Assembly: GCA_022508305.1 (NCBI GenBank)
Contig: JAFLVM010000001.1
Location: 561,347-625,346 of the forward strand
Direction: 5' to 3'
Origin: Clostridiales bacterium
Lineage (GTDB): Bacteria > Bacillota > Clostridia > Christensenellales > CAG-314
Length of the DNA stretch: 64,000 nucleotides
Shown: positions 33,509 through 41,757 of the stretch, piece after piece
Numbering within the stretch: the stretch's first letter is position 1
Layout of the letters: each line of letters opens with the position of its first letter
Notes under the pieces: model-generated
Database searches by the model: none
What the model saw: the letters and a program-made list of their open reading frames with translations, nothing else
Told to the model about the DNA's origin: nothing
Translations under genes and position numbers: made by a program

Positions 33509-34648
33509 TTAATCTTCCTTTAATGCAAAGTTTTCTAATTCTATTGCTGGCATTTCGTCCTTACATTTTATCTGAGATATTTCTCTATTCAAAATTCGGA
33601 TAACGCCTTGTCTAAATAATGGCATTCCAATCTCTCTTGATTTAAATTTCTCTATAGTCATGGGTATCTTATAAAAGTTACCCAATAAATCTTGCGTCAG
33701 TAATGCAATGCTATGTATTTCATCTTTTGTATATACAAATTGTTGCTCGCACGAAATCACAAATGATCCGCCACGATCAATATAAATCTTAATCTCAGTT
33801 AATACACAAATATCGTCTACCATTATCCCATAAATATAAAAAGGTGTAAACTCCGTGTTGCGTATAATAATGGGATTAATGTAAGTCTCATATGAAAGCG
33901 CTTCAGATTTCGTATAAGATATTTTATTTTCTGGAAACTCTGTCAGTGGTATCGCTTTGCTTTCTTGATTCGCCACTATTGTCACTACCACTACTGGACG
34001 ATATTTTTTCTTTTCTTCATCTTGTCGTATCTTTTCTTGTTGTCTAATTGTCCACGCAACGCCAATAAGCGTAAGTAAGCCGCCATAAACTGCTGCTACT
34101 ACCGCTGTTACAATAGTTTGCAAATTGTCAAATCGTTCAGGAATTAAATATATTAAATAGACAGTTATACCCAATCCTATTAAAAATTCCGCAATAAGAC
34201 CCACATCAAAAACAATGTTTTTTTCTCTTTCGTGCAAAAACACCATTGCCAACACGTATAATACTCTGGCTAATACGATAATTCCCAAAATGTAGGTCCA
34301 CGCCAGCCATCGATTAAAACTAACCATATAAAAGCAATCTAAAAGCACAAAATACAGTATGTTTTTCATAGTGCTAACATTAGCATTTTTCTGTTGTTGC
34401 AGCGTCATTGGCACTTTCTCTTGTATGATTAACCGAACATGGATAAACGCAAAAGGAATCAATACAACGATCAGACCGAACACAAACCAATGCCAAGAAA
34501 CCGCACTAACGCACAACGTTACTGGTAGCATTATTCCTAGATATATTACGAGAGTTACTAAACACGCAAGCATTAATTTGTCTTTGCTTGACATAGGCTT
34601 GCGTTCCTTTACAATCTTCCGCTCCTTCATTCTATCTTTTTTCTTCAT
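33509..34648 (-). CDS. Polytopic membrane protein embedded in the type I RM operon
   Basis: The 379-aa protein has a lysine/arginine-rich N-terminus, about six hydrophobic helices between residues 25 and 205, then a coiled charged linker (RQQEKIRQDEEKKKYRP). A C-terminal beta-rich soluble domain of about 160 residues follows. No catalytic motif or named family was recognised. Its place directly before hsdR is unusual: RM genes are not normally interrupted by integral membrane proteins, which suggests a membrane-acting backup effector or sensor (inference). Confidence 0.75.
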   Translation of the reverse strand: MKKKDRMKERKIVKERKPMSSKDKLMLACLVTLVIYLGIMLPVTLCVSAVSWHWFVFGLIVVLIPFAFIHVRLIIQEKVPMTLQQQKNANVSTMKNILYFVLLDCFYMVSFNRWLAWTYILGIIVLARVLYVLAMVFLHEREKNIVFDVGLIAEFLIGLGITVYLIYLIPERFDNLQTIVTAVVAAVYGGLLTLIGVAWTIRQQEKIRQDEEKKKYRPVVVVTIVANQESKAIPLTEFPENKISYTKSEALSYETYINPIIIRNTEFTPFYIYGIMVDDICVLTEIKIYIDRGGSFVISCEQQFVYTKDEIHSIALLTQDLLGNFYKIPMTIEKFKSREIGMPLFRQGVIRILNREISQIKCKDEMPAIELENFALKED

Positions 34649-34673
34649 TTGTTAATACTTGCTTGCGCTCCTT

Positions 34674-35210
34674 TTAAAATTTAACTTTAATAACATCTTC
34701 CGACAAACCAAACGTTTGCGCTGTTCTGTAGTCGGTGTTAGTTATGCGGTAATCAAAGAAATCAAACCGCTCTTTGTTCGAGCGATAATATGTCAATGCC
34801 GCTTCACAAATTTTTTCGCACAAGAGAACAACGTCTACGTTGTAGTTATGCCATACCTTGCTACCATCGGGTTTTATTTCAACATTAACCGCCTCGTTGA
34901 TCCCCATTGGACTGTTTTCACGTATTATCAAAGAAAACTGCTTGACTTTATTTTTTGCAATGCTCGGATTACCTTCATGCAACAATCTACAACGCAAGTC
35001 ATACATTATATCTGCATCAGCGTTTAATGCAAAAGGTTGATTAGTGCAAACATAGTCATTCAGCCATTGTGTATATCTCGCGCCAACTCCTTCTCGTGTA
35101 TACTTTGCTTTACCACAAATATCTGGTAGAGTAAGCGCCGTAGTCAATGCAGAAATATAACAACGGTTACGCAGTCCTGTTGCAACTTCGTTTACTATTC
35201 TTTCAACCAT
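34674..35210 (-). CDS. HEPN-like protein in the RM operon
   Basis: The 178-aa mostly helical protein contains DLRCRLLHEG, in which Arg73-x4-His78 fits the R-x4-6-H motif of HEPN ribonucleases. The flanking pattern (start ERIVNEVATGLRNRCYISALTTALTLPDICG) resembles small HEPN-like families found in defence loci. The start overlaps hsdS by 8 nt. HEPN proteins in RM operons are thought to act as suicidal RNases when restriction fails. Family call is by motif and context only. Confidence 0.6.
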   Translation of the reverse strand: MVERIVNEVATGLRNRCYISALTTALTLPDICGKAKYTREGVGARYTQWLNDYVCTNQPFALNADADIMYDLRCRLLHEGNPSIAKNKVKQFSLIIRENSPMGINEAVNVEIKPDGSKVWHNYNVDVVLLCEKICEAALTYYRSNKERFDFFDYRITNTDYRTAQTFGLSEDVIKVKF

Positions 35211-36450
35211 TAAGCCACTTCTTGCCTGTAACGTATTCGTAAATGAGCGATTTTTTATACTCTTTCAATTCTTCTATTTTTAGTTGTTTTATATAAACAA
35301 GGTTATCTATATAGGCACATTTTTTTTCAAGATAATCCGTAATTTGTTCTTGCTCTAACGCATCGTTGCAATATACTATTTTCATATTGTTGAAGTTGTC
35401 TGCAGTTAATTGATTGATGGTAGCCGTCAGAAAAGTACCTAGATAATACGAAAAAACATCTGAATTCAAAATCATTTGCACATATTTGGGCGATTTGCAC
35501 CTAAATATCATCATAAACGCCCCGAAAGATGCCTTTAATTTCTCTGGAATAAGTGCGTTTTTCCCAATCAAAGCACGACTACCATTTCGCGAACAAATAA
35601 GAATGTCGCCTGCTTTAACCATCAGTTCATCTTTTATTTCGCTATTTACAAATACATTGTCTGAAAAAGACAACTTTCCATTTTTTATATTTGACGAACG
35701 AAGAACGAGGATGCCTTCATCTTCTGAAACGAGATTATTTGGCGAGTATGTAAGTCCATTGCGACATCTGCCTAAATCTTTCATTCTTACAACTTTCCAT
35801 TCAGCTGGGATTTCGCCTATCCACTCAATTCCACTATCTTTCATAGGAACGGATTTATCAAGCCCTTTTGTAACCGCTTCGGTGATTACAGATTGCTTGT
35901 AAGATTCCAACTCCTCGATCGTCGCTTCCTCGTGAGCAATTAAACTGTCAATTTTTGTGCATTTGTCATTGAGAAATGCCGCAATTTTTTGTTGGTCGAT
36001 GTAGTTGAACGCAAGAAAAGGAATATCATCTATATATTCAAAGTTCATATGTGGAATCGTGGTTCCATTCACTTTATCTCTGAAATATTTTTCCGCATAT
36101 TTTAACAAATAAAATAAATATAAGGAATTCACACTATCGCTTGTAACGCTCAGTTTGACAGCTGTAGAAGAAACTGCACCCTCTTTTGAAGTTGCTATTA
36201 GCCCTGCGTTAGCGCCATCCCATAGGATTAATACGTCATTTTTATCGCAGCGAACTATATTAATATCTTCAGTGTGCTGAGTAGGCTGACGCCCATTCAT
36301 TTCTGATGCTCCAATATATGGCATCCCCACGCCATCTTTATTAAGTGAAGTCGGTATTTTACCTTTTACAAATGAAGCTAAATACTTTATTCTCCACAAA
36401 GCAACATCTTCTGGTATTTCGCCAATCCATTTAATTCCGCTATCTTTCAT
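35203..36450 (-). CDS. hsdS: Type I restriction-modification specificity subunit
   Basis: The 415-aa HsdS has two target-recognition domains, each introduced by a near-identical block (KDSGIKWIGEIP at residue 2 and KDSGIEWIGEIP near 203) and each followed by a conserved helix (KIAAFLNDKCTKIDSLIAHEEATIEELESYK; QITDYLEKKCAYIDNLVYIKQLKIEELKEYK). It recognises a bipartite site. The start is ATGA-coupled to the DUF4145 gene. The internal duplication gives DNA repeats (about 36410-36450 and 35805-35845) that could recombine. Confidence 0.93.
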   Translation of the reverse strand: MKDSGIKWIGEIPEDVALWRIKYLASFVKGKIPTSLNKDGVGMPYIGASEMNGRQPTQHTEDINIVRCDKNDVLILWDGANAGLIATSKEGAVSSTAVKLSVTSDSVNSLYLFYLLKYAEKYFRDKVNGTTIPHMNFEYIDDIPFLAFNYIDQQKIAAFLNDKCTKIDSLIAHEEATIEELESYKQSVITEAVTKGLDKSVPMKDSGIEWIGEIPAEWKVVRMKDLGRCRNGLTYSPNNLVSEDEGILVLRSSNIKNGKLSFSDNVFVNSEIKDELMVKAGDILICSRNGSRALIGKNALIPEKLKASFGAFMMIFRCKSPKYVQMILNSDVFSYYLGTFLTATINQLTADNFNNMKIVYCNDALEQEQITDYLEKKCAYIDNLVYIKQLKIEELKEYKKSLIYEYVTGKKWLNG

Positions 36451-37130
36451 TTGCCATTCCTCTTGTCTTGCTTTTCTTCGGCGGAACGTGCTATATCAGC
36501 AAAAAGCACTTCCTCGTCGTGACGAGCGATGTACCACTTTTCAAGTAGCAATTCAATTAATTTTTGAAGTTGTTGTGCTTCATGCACATCTATGTCAATG
36601 ATTAAGTTGACATCTTTTTCCATATGTGCACCAATGTTTCCAATTGAACGCAATCCATCTATTGCTTTCCATTGCGAAGCGGTTACCTTGTCTTTCAAAG
36701 CAGTAATTTCTGCATTTAAGCTCTTTTCTTTAATATTCCAAAAATCATGTATCATCCCTTGCAAACAGCGCCGTAAAAGCGTAGCCGCTGCCTTAGGTGA
36801 TTTTTCAATAATTAACGAAGATTCTGTATAATCATCGCGTATTTGTTGTGGAATGTAATTAGGATAGCGTCTATATACATTTTCTGGTATTATATCCCAT
36901 TGCTTTTTATTTTTATAATTGTAGCCGACTACCGTTATCTCTTGACAATGTTGGTTCCTACACAACAAATGATAAATAGCCAAATCGGTATTATCGTGGC
37001 ATTCATCTCGATTAATATAATGAACACAATATCCTGTACGTTGCTCATTATGATCGCCAGTCTCAAAAGCTTGCTCTTTGTTACAATAAGGACATGTATA
37101 AGTATGTCTGTAAAAATCTATCTCTATCAT
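36447..37130 (-). CDS. DUF4145 (HEPN-fold) protein with N-terminal zinc finger
   Basis: The 227-aa protein has a cysteine pair CPYC (13-16) and a later C-x4-C (57-62) forming a probable zinc knuckle. The DUF4145 helical domain follows: ALDGLRSIGNIGAH-type segment with Arg161 and His169, after SPKAAATLLRRCLQGMI. DUF4145 belongs to the HEPN superfamily and is a frequent passenger of type I RM operons. It overlaps hsdM and hsdS by ATGA on both sides. Confidence 0.85.
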   Translation of the reverse strand: MIEIDFYRHTYTCPYCNKEQAFETGDHNEQRTGYCVHYINRDECHDNTDLAIYHLLCRNQHCQEITVVGYNYKNKKQWDIIPENVYRRYPNYIPQQIRDDYTESSLIIEKSPKAAATLLRRCLQGMIHDFWNIKEKSLNAEITALKDKVTASQWKAIDGLRSIGNIGAHMEKDVNLIIDIDVHEAQQLQKLIELLLEKWYIARHDEEVLFADIARSAEEKQDKRNGK

Positions 37131-38893
37131 TCTCCAAACAACTCCTTCATTAGTTTTTGTTCTTCTTTGCTCATTTCCACAAGATGTTCAAAAATTTCAT
37201 CTGACTTGCGTGGGGGGATATATTTGTAGAAATGGCGCGTGAACGGAATCTCGTGACCAATTTTCGTTTTCTTTTCGTCTATCCAAGCGTCAGGCGCATA
37301 GGGCAGGACATTCTTCTGCATATACTCGTTGAAGTCAACGCCCCAAGGGATGATTTCTGTATCGCGCAGATTGCTATCCGGTTGCGGTTTGCCCTTTTTA
37401 AGAATGGGCTTGCCTTGCTCGTCACACAACGGACGTTCTACGGTAACTTTGCTATACTTGAAGGCAAATCTATCGAAGTCCTTGCGTTCAACAGTCTTGC
37501 CTGCGCTTTCGAATACGCCTTCTTGCGCGGAAAGGTAGGCTTGAACAATTAAATCAATGCACTCTTTAGTAAATTCGTTACGCTTGTTGCCAAGTGACTT
37601 GCGACGCTTCTCATAGCATTTGCTTGCATCAATCAGTTTGACTGTATCGGGGTGCTTCTCTGCCTTGTTTTTGCTTACCACCCAAATATACGTTGCAATG
37701 CCCGTGTTGTAAAACATATCGTTGGGAAGTTGGATGATAGCTTCTAACCAATCGTTTTCAAGCAAGTATCCACGAATGTTACTTGGTCCACTACCAGCGT
37801 CGCCACTGAATAGCGGAGAACCGTTTTGAATGATTGCCATCCTACCGGTATCCTTCAACTTAGCAATGCCATTGAGCATAAACAGTTGTTGTCCGTCGGA
37901 TACGGGTGGAAGACCAACGCCGAATCTACCGACATCTCCCTTTTTGTATTCATCTTCAACTGCCTTTTGTTCTTTCTTCCACTCAATGCCGAACGGTGGA
38001 TTGGAAATAATATAGTCGAATTGGTAGCCTTCAAAGGCGTCGTGAGAAAGAGTATCGCCTTGCTTCATGTTGTCGGCATCGCCACCCTTGATAAGCATAT
38101 CCGCTTTGGCAATGGCGTAAGTTTCTTCGTTGAGTTCCTGACCGAAACATTTGATACTGGCATCTTCGTCTAATGCAAGTAATTTTTCCGTCATGCAGCC
38201 CAGCATTTGGCTTGTTCCCATAGCCATATCGTATATTGTTGTAGAAATGCCTTCTTCGCGAAGTTTATCCGCATCTTCGCCAACAAGAATATCCGTCATG
38301 AGATAAATGATATCTCTTGCGGTGAAGTGTGCTCCCGCTTGTTCATCGTAACTTTCGGAAAACTTGCGCACAAGTTCTTCAAAGATATAGCCCATGTCGG
38401 TGCTTGTAACAACATCGGGGTGCAGATTGGCTTTTGCTGTGCAAAACTCCGTAATGACGGAATACAACACGTTGTTTTCTTCCATTTTCTTTATTTGCAC
38501 GTCGAAGTCGAATTTTTGGATAATATCTATTACGTTGTCGGAAAAACCTTGCAGGTATGCACGGAAATTGTCGCCAATATTGTCAGGATCGGCCTTGAGC
38601 TTTTCCAAAGTGAACCTACTTGTATTGTAGAACAGCCAACCCGATGCCCGTTTCAAGAAACCGTCCTTTACTTGGATGCCCTTCGCGTCAAGTTCAGCGT
38701 TTTTGTCTAGCACTGCTTGCTTTGTTTCCTGCAACGCATCGGAAAAGCGCTTGATGACACACATTGGCAAAATGACTTTGCCGTACTCGTGTGGCTTGTA
38801 TACGCCAACAAGTTTGTCTGCAATAGCCCAAATCAGGTTCGCTTTTTCTTGAACATTTATTGTCGTTTGTTTTTCTCTCAAATCCGCTGTCAT
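37127..38893 (-). CDS. hsdM: Type I restriction-modification DNA methyltransferase subunit
   Basis: The 588-aa HsdM has the N-terminal helical domain (about 15-170), the SAM-binding motif I in the variant form YDMAMGTSQML, and the catalytic N6-adenine motif NPPFG (ISNPPFGIEWKK). The C-terminal helix tail binds HsdS. Motif I differs from the common DPxxGTGG, a form I believe occurs in a subgroup of HsdM. The ATG at 38893 has AGGAAGG before it and is preferred over an earlier ATG. First gene of a six-gene operon with a promoter that carries repeated operators. Confidence 0.93.
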   Translation of the reverse strand: MTADLREKQTTINVQEKANLIWAIADKLVGVYKPHEYGKVILPMCVIKRFSDALQETKQAVLDKNAELDAKGIQVKDGFLKRASGWLFYNTSRFTLEKLKADPDNIGDNFRAYLQGFSDNVIDIIQKFDFDVQIKKMEENNVLYSVITEFCTAKANLHPDVVTSTDMGYIFEELVRKFSESYDEQAGAHFTARDIIYLMTDILVGEDADKLREEGISTTIYDMAMGTSQMLGCMTEKLLALDEDASIKCFGQELNEETYAIAKADMLIKGGDADNMKQGDTLSHDAFEGYQFDYIISNPPFGIEWKKEQKAVEDEYKKGDVGRFGVGLPPVSDGQQLFMLNGIAKLKDTGRMAIIQNGSPLFSGDAGSGPSNIRGYLLENDWLEAIIQLPNDMFYNTGIATYIWVVSKNKAEKHPDTVKLIDASKCYEKRRKSLGNKRNEFTKECIDLIVQAYLSAQEGVFESAGKTVERKDFDRFAFKYSKVTVERPLCDEQGKPILKKGKPQPDSNLRDTEIIPWGVDFNEYMQKNVLPYAPDAWIDEKKTKIGHEIPFTRHFYKYIPPRKSDEIFEHLVEMSKEEQKLMKELFGE

Positions 38894-38991
38894 ATGTTTT
38901 TCCTTCCTCATCAATCTTACTTATGAAGATTCTCGACACCTAAATCTTGCCCCCGAGTTACTGCGAAAAGCCTCGAAAATTAGTATTTTAC

Positions 38992-39020
38992 ATTATATCA
39001 CAAACTAGTATAGAAATCAA
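38992..39020 (-). promoter_or_regulatory. Promoter of the RM operon
   Basis: Minus strand -35 TTGATT (39015-39020), 17-bp spacer, -10 TATAAT (38992-38997). An operator-like repeat lies inside the spacer. Confidence 0.7.
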
Positions 39021-39061
39021 TATACTAAGGATTGATAAAAATTATAAGCCTAACTAGTATA
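39003..39061. promoter_or_regulatory. Duplicated operator-like sites at the hsdM promoter
   Basis: AACTAGTATA occurs at 39003-39012 (between -35 and -10) and again at 39052-39061, 49 bp apart; a related TATACTAAG lies at 39021. Each is centred on the palindrome ACTAGT. This placement is typical of repressor control of an RM operon. Confidence 0.5.
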
Positions 39062-39340
39062 ATACTAAAAGTATACCTCTCTAACTGACTTTTTGTTAAA
39101 TTAATCATGTAATCGTATAAATCTAATTTTGACAGTATAGTTCCAACCCTACGATCTACTTTATATAACCAACCTCAGTCCAGCATTAAATACTTTTTTC
39201 ATACTCGCTCTTGCTTATCAACCTTACAATGGAACCAAAACTCTTATTCATAAAATACAGAAAGTTGGCCAATATCAACAAAGAGATATTGACCAACTTG
39301 CTAGGTCCAGTATCGAGCGTATTGTACTTTACTGACAAAA
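39062..39340. other. AT-rich intergenic stretch between RM and ABC-3C operons
   Basis: No gene seen. It contains the ABC-3C terminator at 39262-39299; the rest is AT-rich sequence without recognised features. Confidence 0.5.
39262..39299 (-). terminator. Terminator of the ABC-3C operon
   Basis: Fifteen-bp stem AAGTTGGCCAATATC / GATATTGACCAACTT with one G-U pair and an 8-nt loop; minus-strand T content afterwards is moderate (TCTGTATTTT). Confidence 0.65.
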
Positions 39341-41272
39341 TTAAATTAATGCCCCTTCTCTTAACCAGTTATAACGAACATGCTGATTAAATTCTTGTTT
39401 TATTTCCAAGTCATCGCCATCTACATGATCAACTATAATTAATTGAGGCTTAAATCCCACTTCGTTTTCAATATTTTTGATTTCATCAAAAATAGCCTTG
39501 TACATAGAATTAACAGCAGCAATGTCAGCGGAGGTTCTTTTCCGCCCACTATCTCCTTGCGGAAAGTAAACCTGACTTGGCTGATCAAAAAACATTATTA
39601 GTGGCATTGGAGAATTTTCCTGCCTTGCAAAATAATGAAGGAAACTCAAAAATAGCGCAATGTGACAAGAAACCCAGTTAGCACCACTACCCATTTCATC
39701 CAAATGTATCGTTTCTGTTTTATGCTGCTGATATACATCAAAAGAAGAATCCAATAATCCAAAATTCAGATTAATTGGTTTATACTCTTCCTCAAAATCC
39801 AAGAATTTAGCAAGTCGATTCATATTGTCAGCAATAAACACTTCCGCTTTTGCTTTTTTTGACTCGACATCAAAACCCTTGATTTTTTCTTCATAATATT
39901 TAACTTTTTCCTCTAAATCCTTTATTTCAATATCGTCATCAATGAAAATTTCTTTGTCGCACATGTCTACAAAAACTCCAATTTTAGCTTTTGCATAGTT
40001 AATTTGGTCTATTTTAGTTTTAAGATTTTTAGAAGAAATATATTTATCCTCAATTTCCTTTATTTGTTTCCATATCTTTTTTATTTGATTCACTACATTC
40101 TCTCTTTGGTTTTCAAATATCCTAATCTCCTCAGAAAATTCAGATTTATATTTTTGAGCAACTTTTAATTCATTGTTTAACCATTCAGCTGACTGTTTTA
40201 TTTGTTCGTCCTTTTCAACAAGTTCTTCGCAACTTTGTCCGCAAAGAGGACATACATAGTTTTGTACAGTTATTGGGCTTGCCGAAGTCTCTTCACTTAA
40301 ATTGTTAAGCATTGCGGAAAAACTTTCACCGTCATCAGAGTAATCCTTTAAATTACTTATTTTATTTTTCAATTCTGTTTCTTGCTCTCTAAGCGTTTCC
40401 AATTGCTTCTTTAAATTATTATATCTTCCTGAAATTTGTTCACCATCTAAATACTGCGACGCGTCAAACTCTGGAATACAACGAGCAATATTCTTGAGTT
40501 CACTTAACGGCAAATCTAAATCAGTAATGTCGTTTGAAATATTAAGTAAAGCATAATAATCCCTCAATAATATGTGAATATTTTCTTTTACAAATTTAGA
40601 TCTCTTTTCCACTTCCTTTTGTTTCTTTAATTGAAGTTTTAATTGATTCCTTAAGTCATTAAGCCTAATCAAATCACTATAATATTCTTGGCTAATTATA
40701 CCAGCAAAGACTGGAAACTGCTCAATGACATCTTTGCGTTTATAGTAATCTGAGAATCTGTAAAACAACGCGAACTTACTTGCAATCAAATTCTGATGTT
40801 GAAACAAATATGACACCATATTTCTTAAGGATGCTTTTTTAGTACCGCCTTCTTCATTGGTCGAAATATTGCTGACATCTAAACCTAACGCTGTTTCTAT
40901 TTCATTTTGAACAGCTAGTCGTGGCATAAAGTTTTTATCGTCAAAGTATTGCAAGCTTAATGATTTTACATCAAAGTTTTCATCTTCTTTTACAAGACAC
41001 ATTTTCCCAGCATTATTCCAGCTTTGTCGTGCAATTATATATGTTTTATTCTCAATAGCAAGAGCAATTACATATAAATATGTAAACTCTGTAATTTTTC
41101 CTTTGGGTATAGTAGATCTTCTACTACATAAACAATAGTCTATAATCTCGACTAAAGCACTTTTGCCCGTTTTTGATCTTCCAGTAATTATATTTATACC
41201 CTCTACTAAATCAATTTCCCTTTTTTCACCGACATCATTAAAAAGAATAATTGCCTTCAAGAAACTTTTCAT
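39341..41272 (-). CDS. ABC-three-component (ABC-3C) system ATPase, DUF3732 family
   Basis: The 643-aa SMC/Rad50-like ATPase has Walker A TGRSKTGKSALVEIIDYCL near residues 30-48. Long coiled coils (about 190-330 and 370-480) flank a central zinc-hook-like CPLCGQSC, and a Walker B region reads MFFDQPSQVYFP, the mark of the DUF3732 branch. The last part ends with LIIVDHVDGDD. It is the ATPase of the three-gene ABC-3C set defined by comparative genomics, thought to act on nucleic acid in conflict with invaders. It follows the middle-component gene by 2 nt. Confidence 0.88.
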   Translation of the reverse strand: MKSFLKAIILFNDVGEKREIDLVEGINIITGRSKTGKSALVEIIDYCLCSRRSTIPKGKITEFTYLYVIALAIENKTYIIARQSWNNAGKMCLVKEDENFDVKSLSLQYFDDKNFMPRLAVQNEIETALGLDVSNISTNEEGGTKKASLRNMVSYLFQHQNLIASKFALFYRFSDYYKRKDVIEQFPVFAGIISQEYYSDLIRLNDLRNQLKLQLKKQKEVEKRSKFVKENIHILLRDYYALLNISNDITDLDLPLSELKNIARCIPEFDASQYLDGEQISGRYNNLKKQLETLREQETELKNKISNLKDYSDDGESFSAMLNNLSEETSASPITVQNYVCPLCGQSCEELVEKDEQIKQSAEWLNNELKVAQKYKSEFSEEIRIFENQRENVVNQIKKIWKQIKEIEDKYISSKNLKTKIDQINYAKAKIGVFVDMCDKEIFIDDDIEIKDLEEKVKYYEEKIKGFDVESKKAKAEVFIADNMNRLAKFLDFEEEYKPINLNFGLLDSSFDVYQQHKTETIHLDEMGSGANWVSCHIALFLSFLHYFARQENSPMPLIMFFDQPSQVYFPQGDSGRKRTSADIAAVNSMYKAIFDEIKNIENEVGFKPQLIIVDHVDGDDLEIKQEFNQHVRYNWLREGALI

Positions 41273-41274
41273 AA

Positions 41275-41757
41275 TTATTTCGCTCCTAAAAATTCTAATA
41301 TTTGTTGGGTCCTATATTGTGATAATATCAAACCCAAATAGTATGCGCACCTAAGCCATTCCTTAACAACTCCTAAATGTTTTGCATACTCAATCTTTGT
41401 GATGAGGCTTATCTTCCTATTTTTCAAATGTATTTTTTCTTCTGAAGATAGAATTATAATTGAACTTTTACTTTGAGCTTCAAGTAAATTATATCTCGCA
41501 AAAAATCCTGCCAATCTAGTTTGCCCAGACACTTGAACATTGTCAACGCTTTGTTTGGTGCTAAATAACGTATCTAATCTGCTAGATTTATTTGCTGTTT
41601 TCAATTTTTCTCGCGACTCCCTATAAAACAAAATCGGCAAAACTAGAAACGATACTTCAAGATCACATTCACGACCATATCCTGTTAAGAAACCCTGTAT
41701 AAGCAGCGCCGAAAAATGGGGATTTGTTGATAAACTTTTTATATTATTTATGCTCAT
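41275..41757 (-). CDS. ABC-3C middle component
   Basis: The 160-aa helical protein starts at ATG 41757 (NNIKSLSTNPHFSALLIQGFLTGY), which fits the middle-component family pattern N-P-x-x-x-A-x-L-L. It continues with a conserved YRESREKLKTANKSSRLDTLF segment. It lies between ATPase and effector and overlaps the latter by 14 nt. Presumed adaptor between ATPase and effector; the longer upstream reading is out-of-frame sequence of the neighbour. Confidence 0.85.
   Translation of the reverse strand: MSINNIKSLSTNPHFSALLIQGFLTGYGRECDLEVSFLVLPILFYRESREKLKTANKSSRLDTLFSTKQSVDNVQVSGQTRLAGFFARYNLLEAQSKSSIIILSSEEKIHLKNRKISLITKIEYAKHLGVVKEWLRCAYYLGLILSQYRTQQILEFLGAK

Noticed and set aside
37127-38893. hsdM as inactive because motif I lacks DPxxGTGG
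   Set aside because: NPPFG is intact and I believe the YDMxMGTSQML form occurs in a subgroup of full-length HsdM proteins, so loss of activity is not supported.
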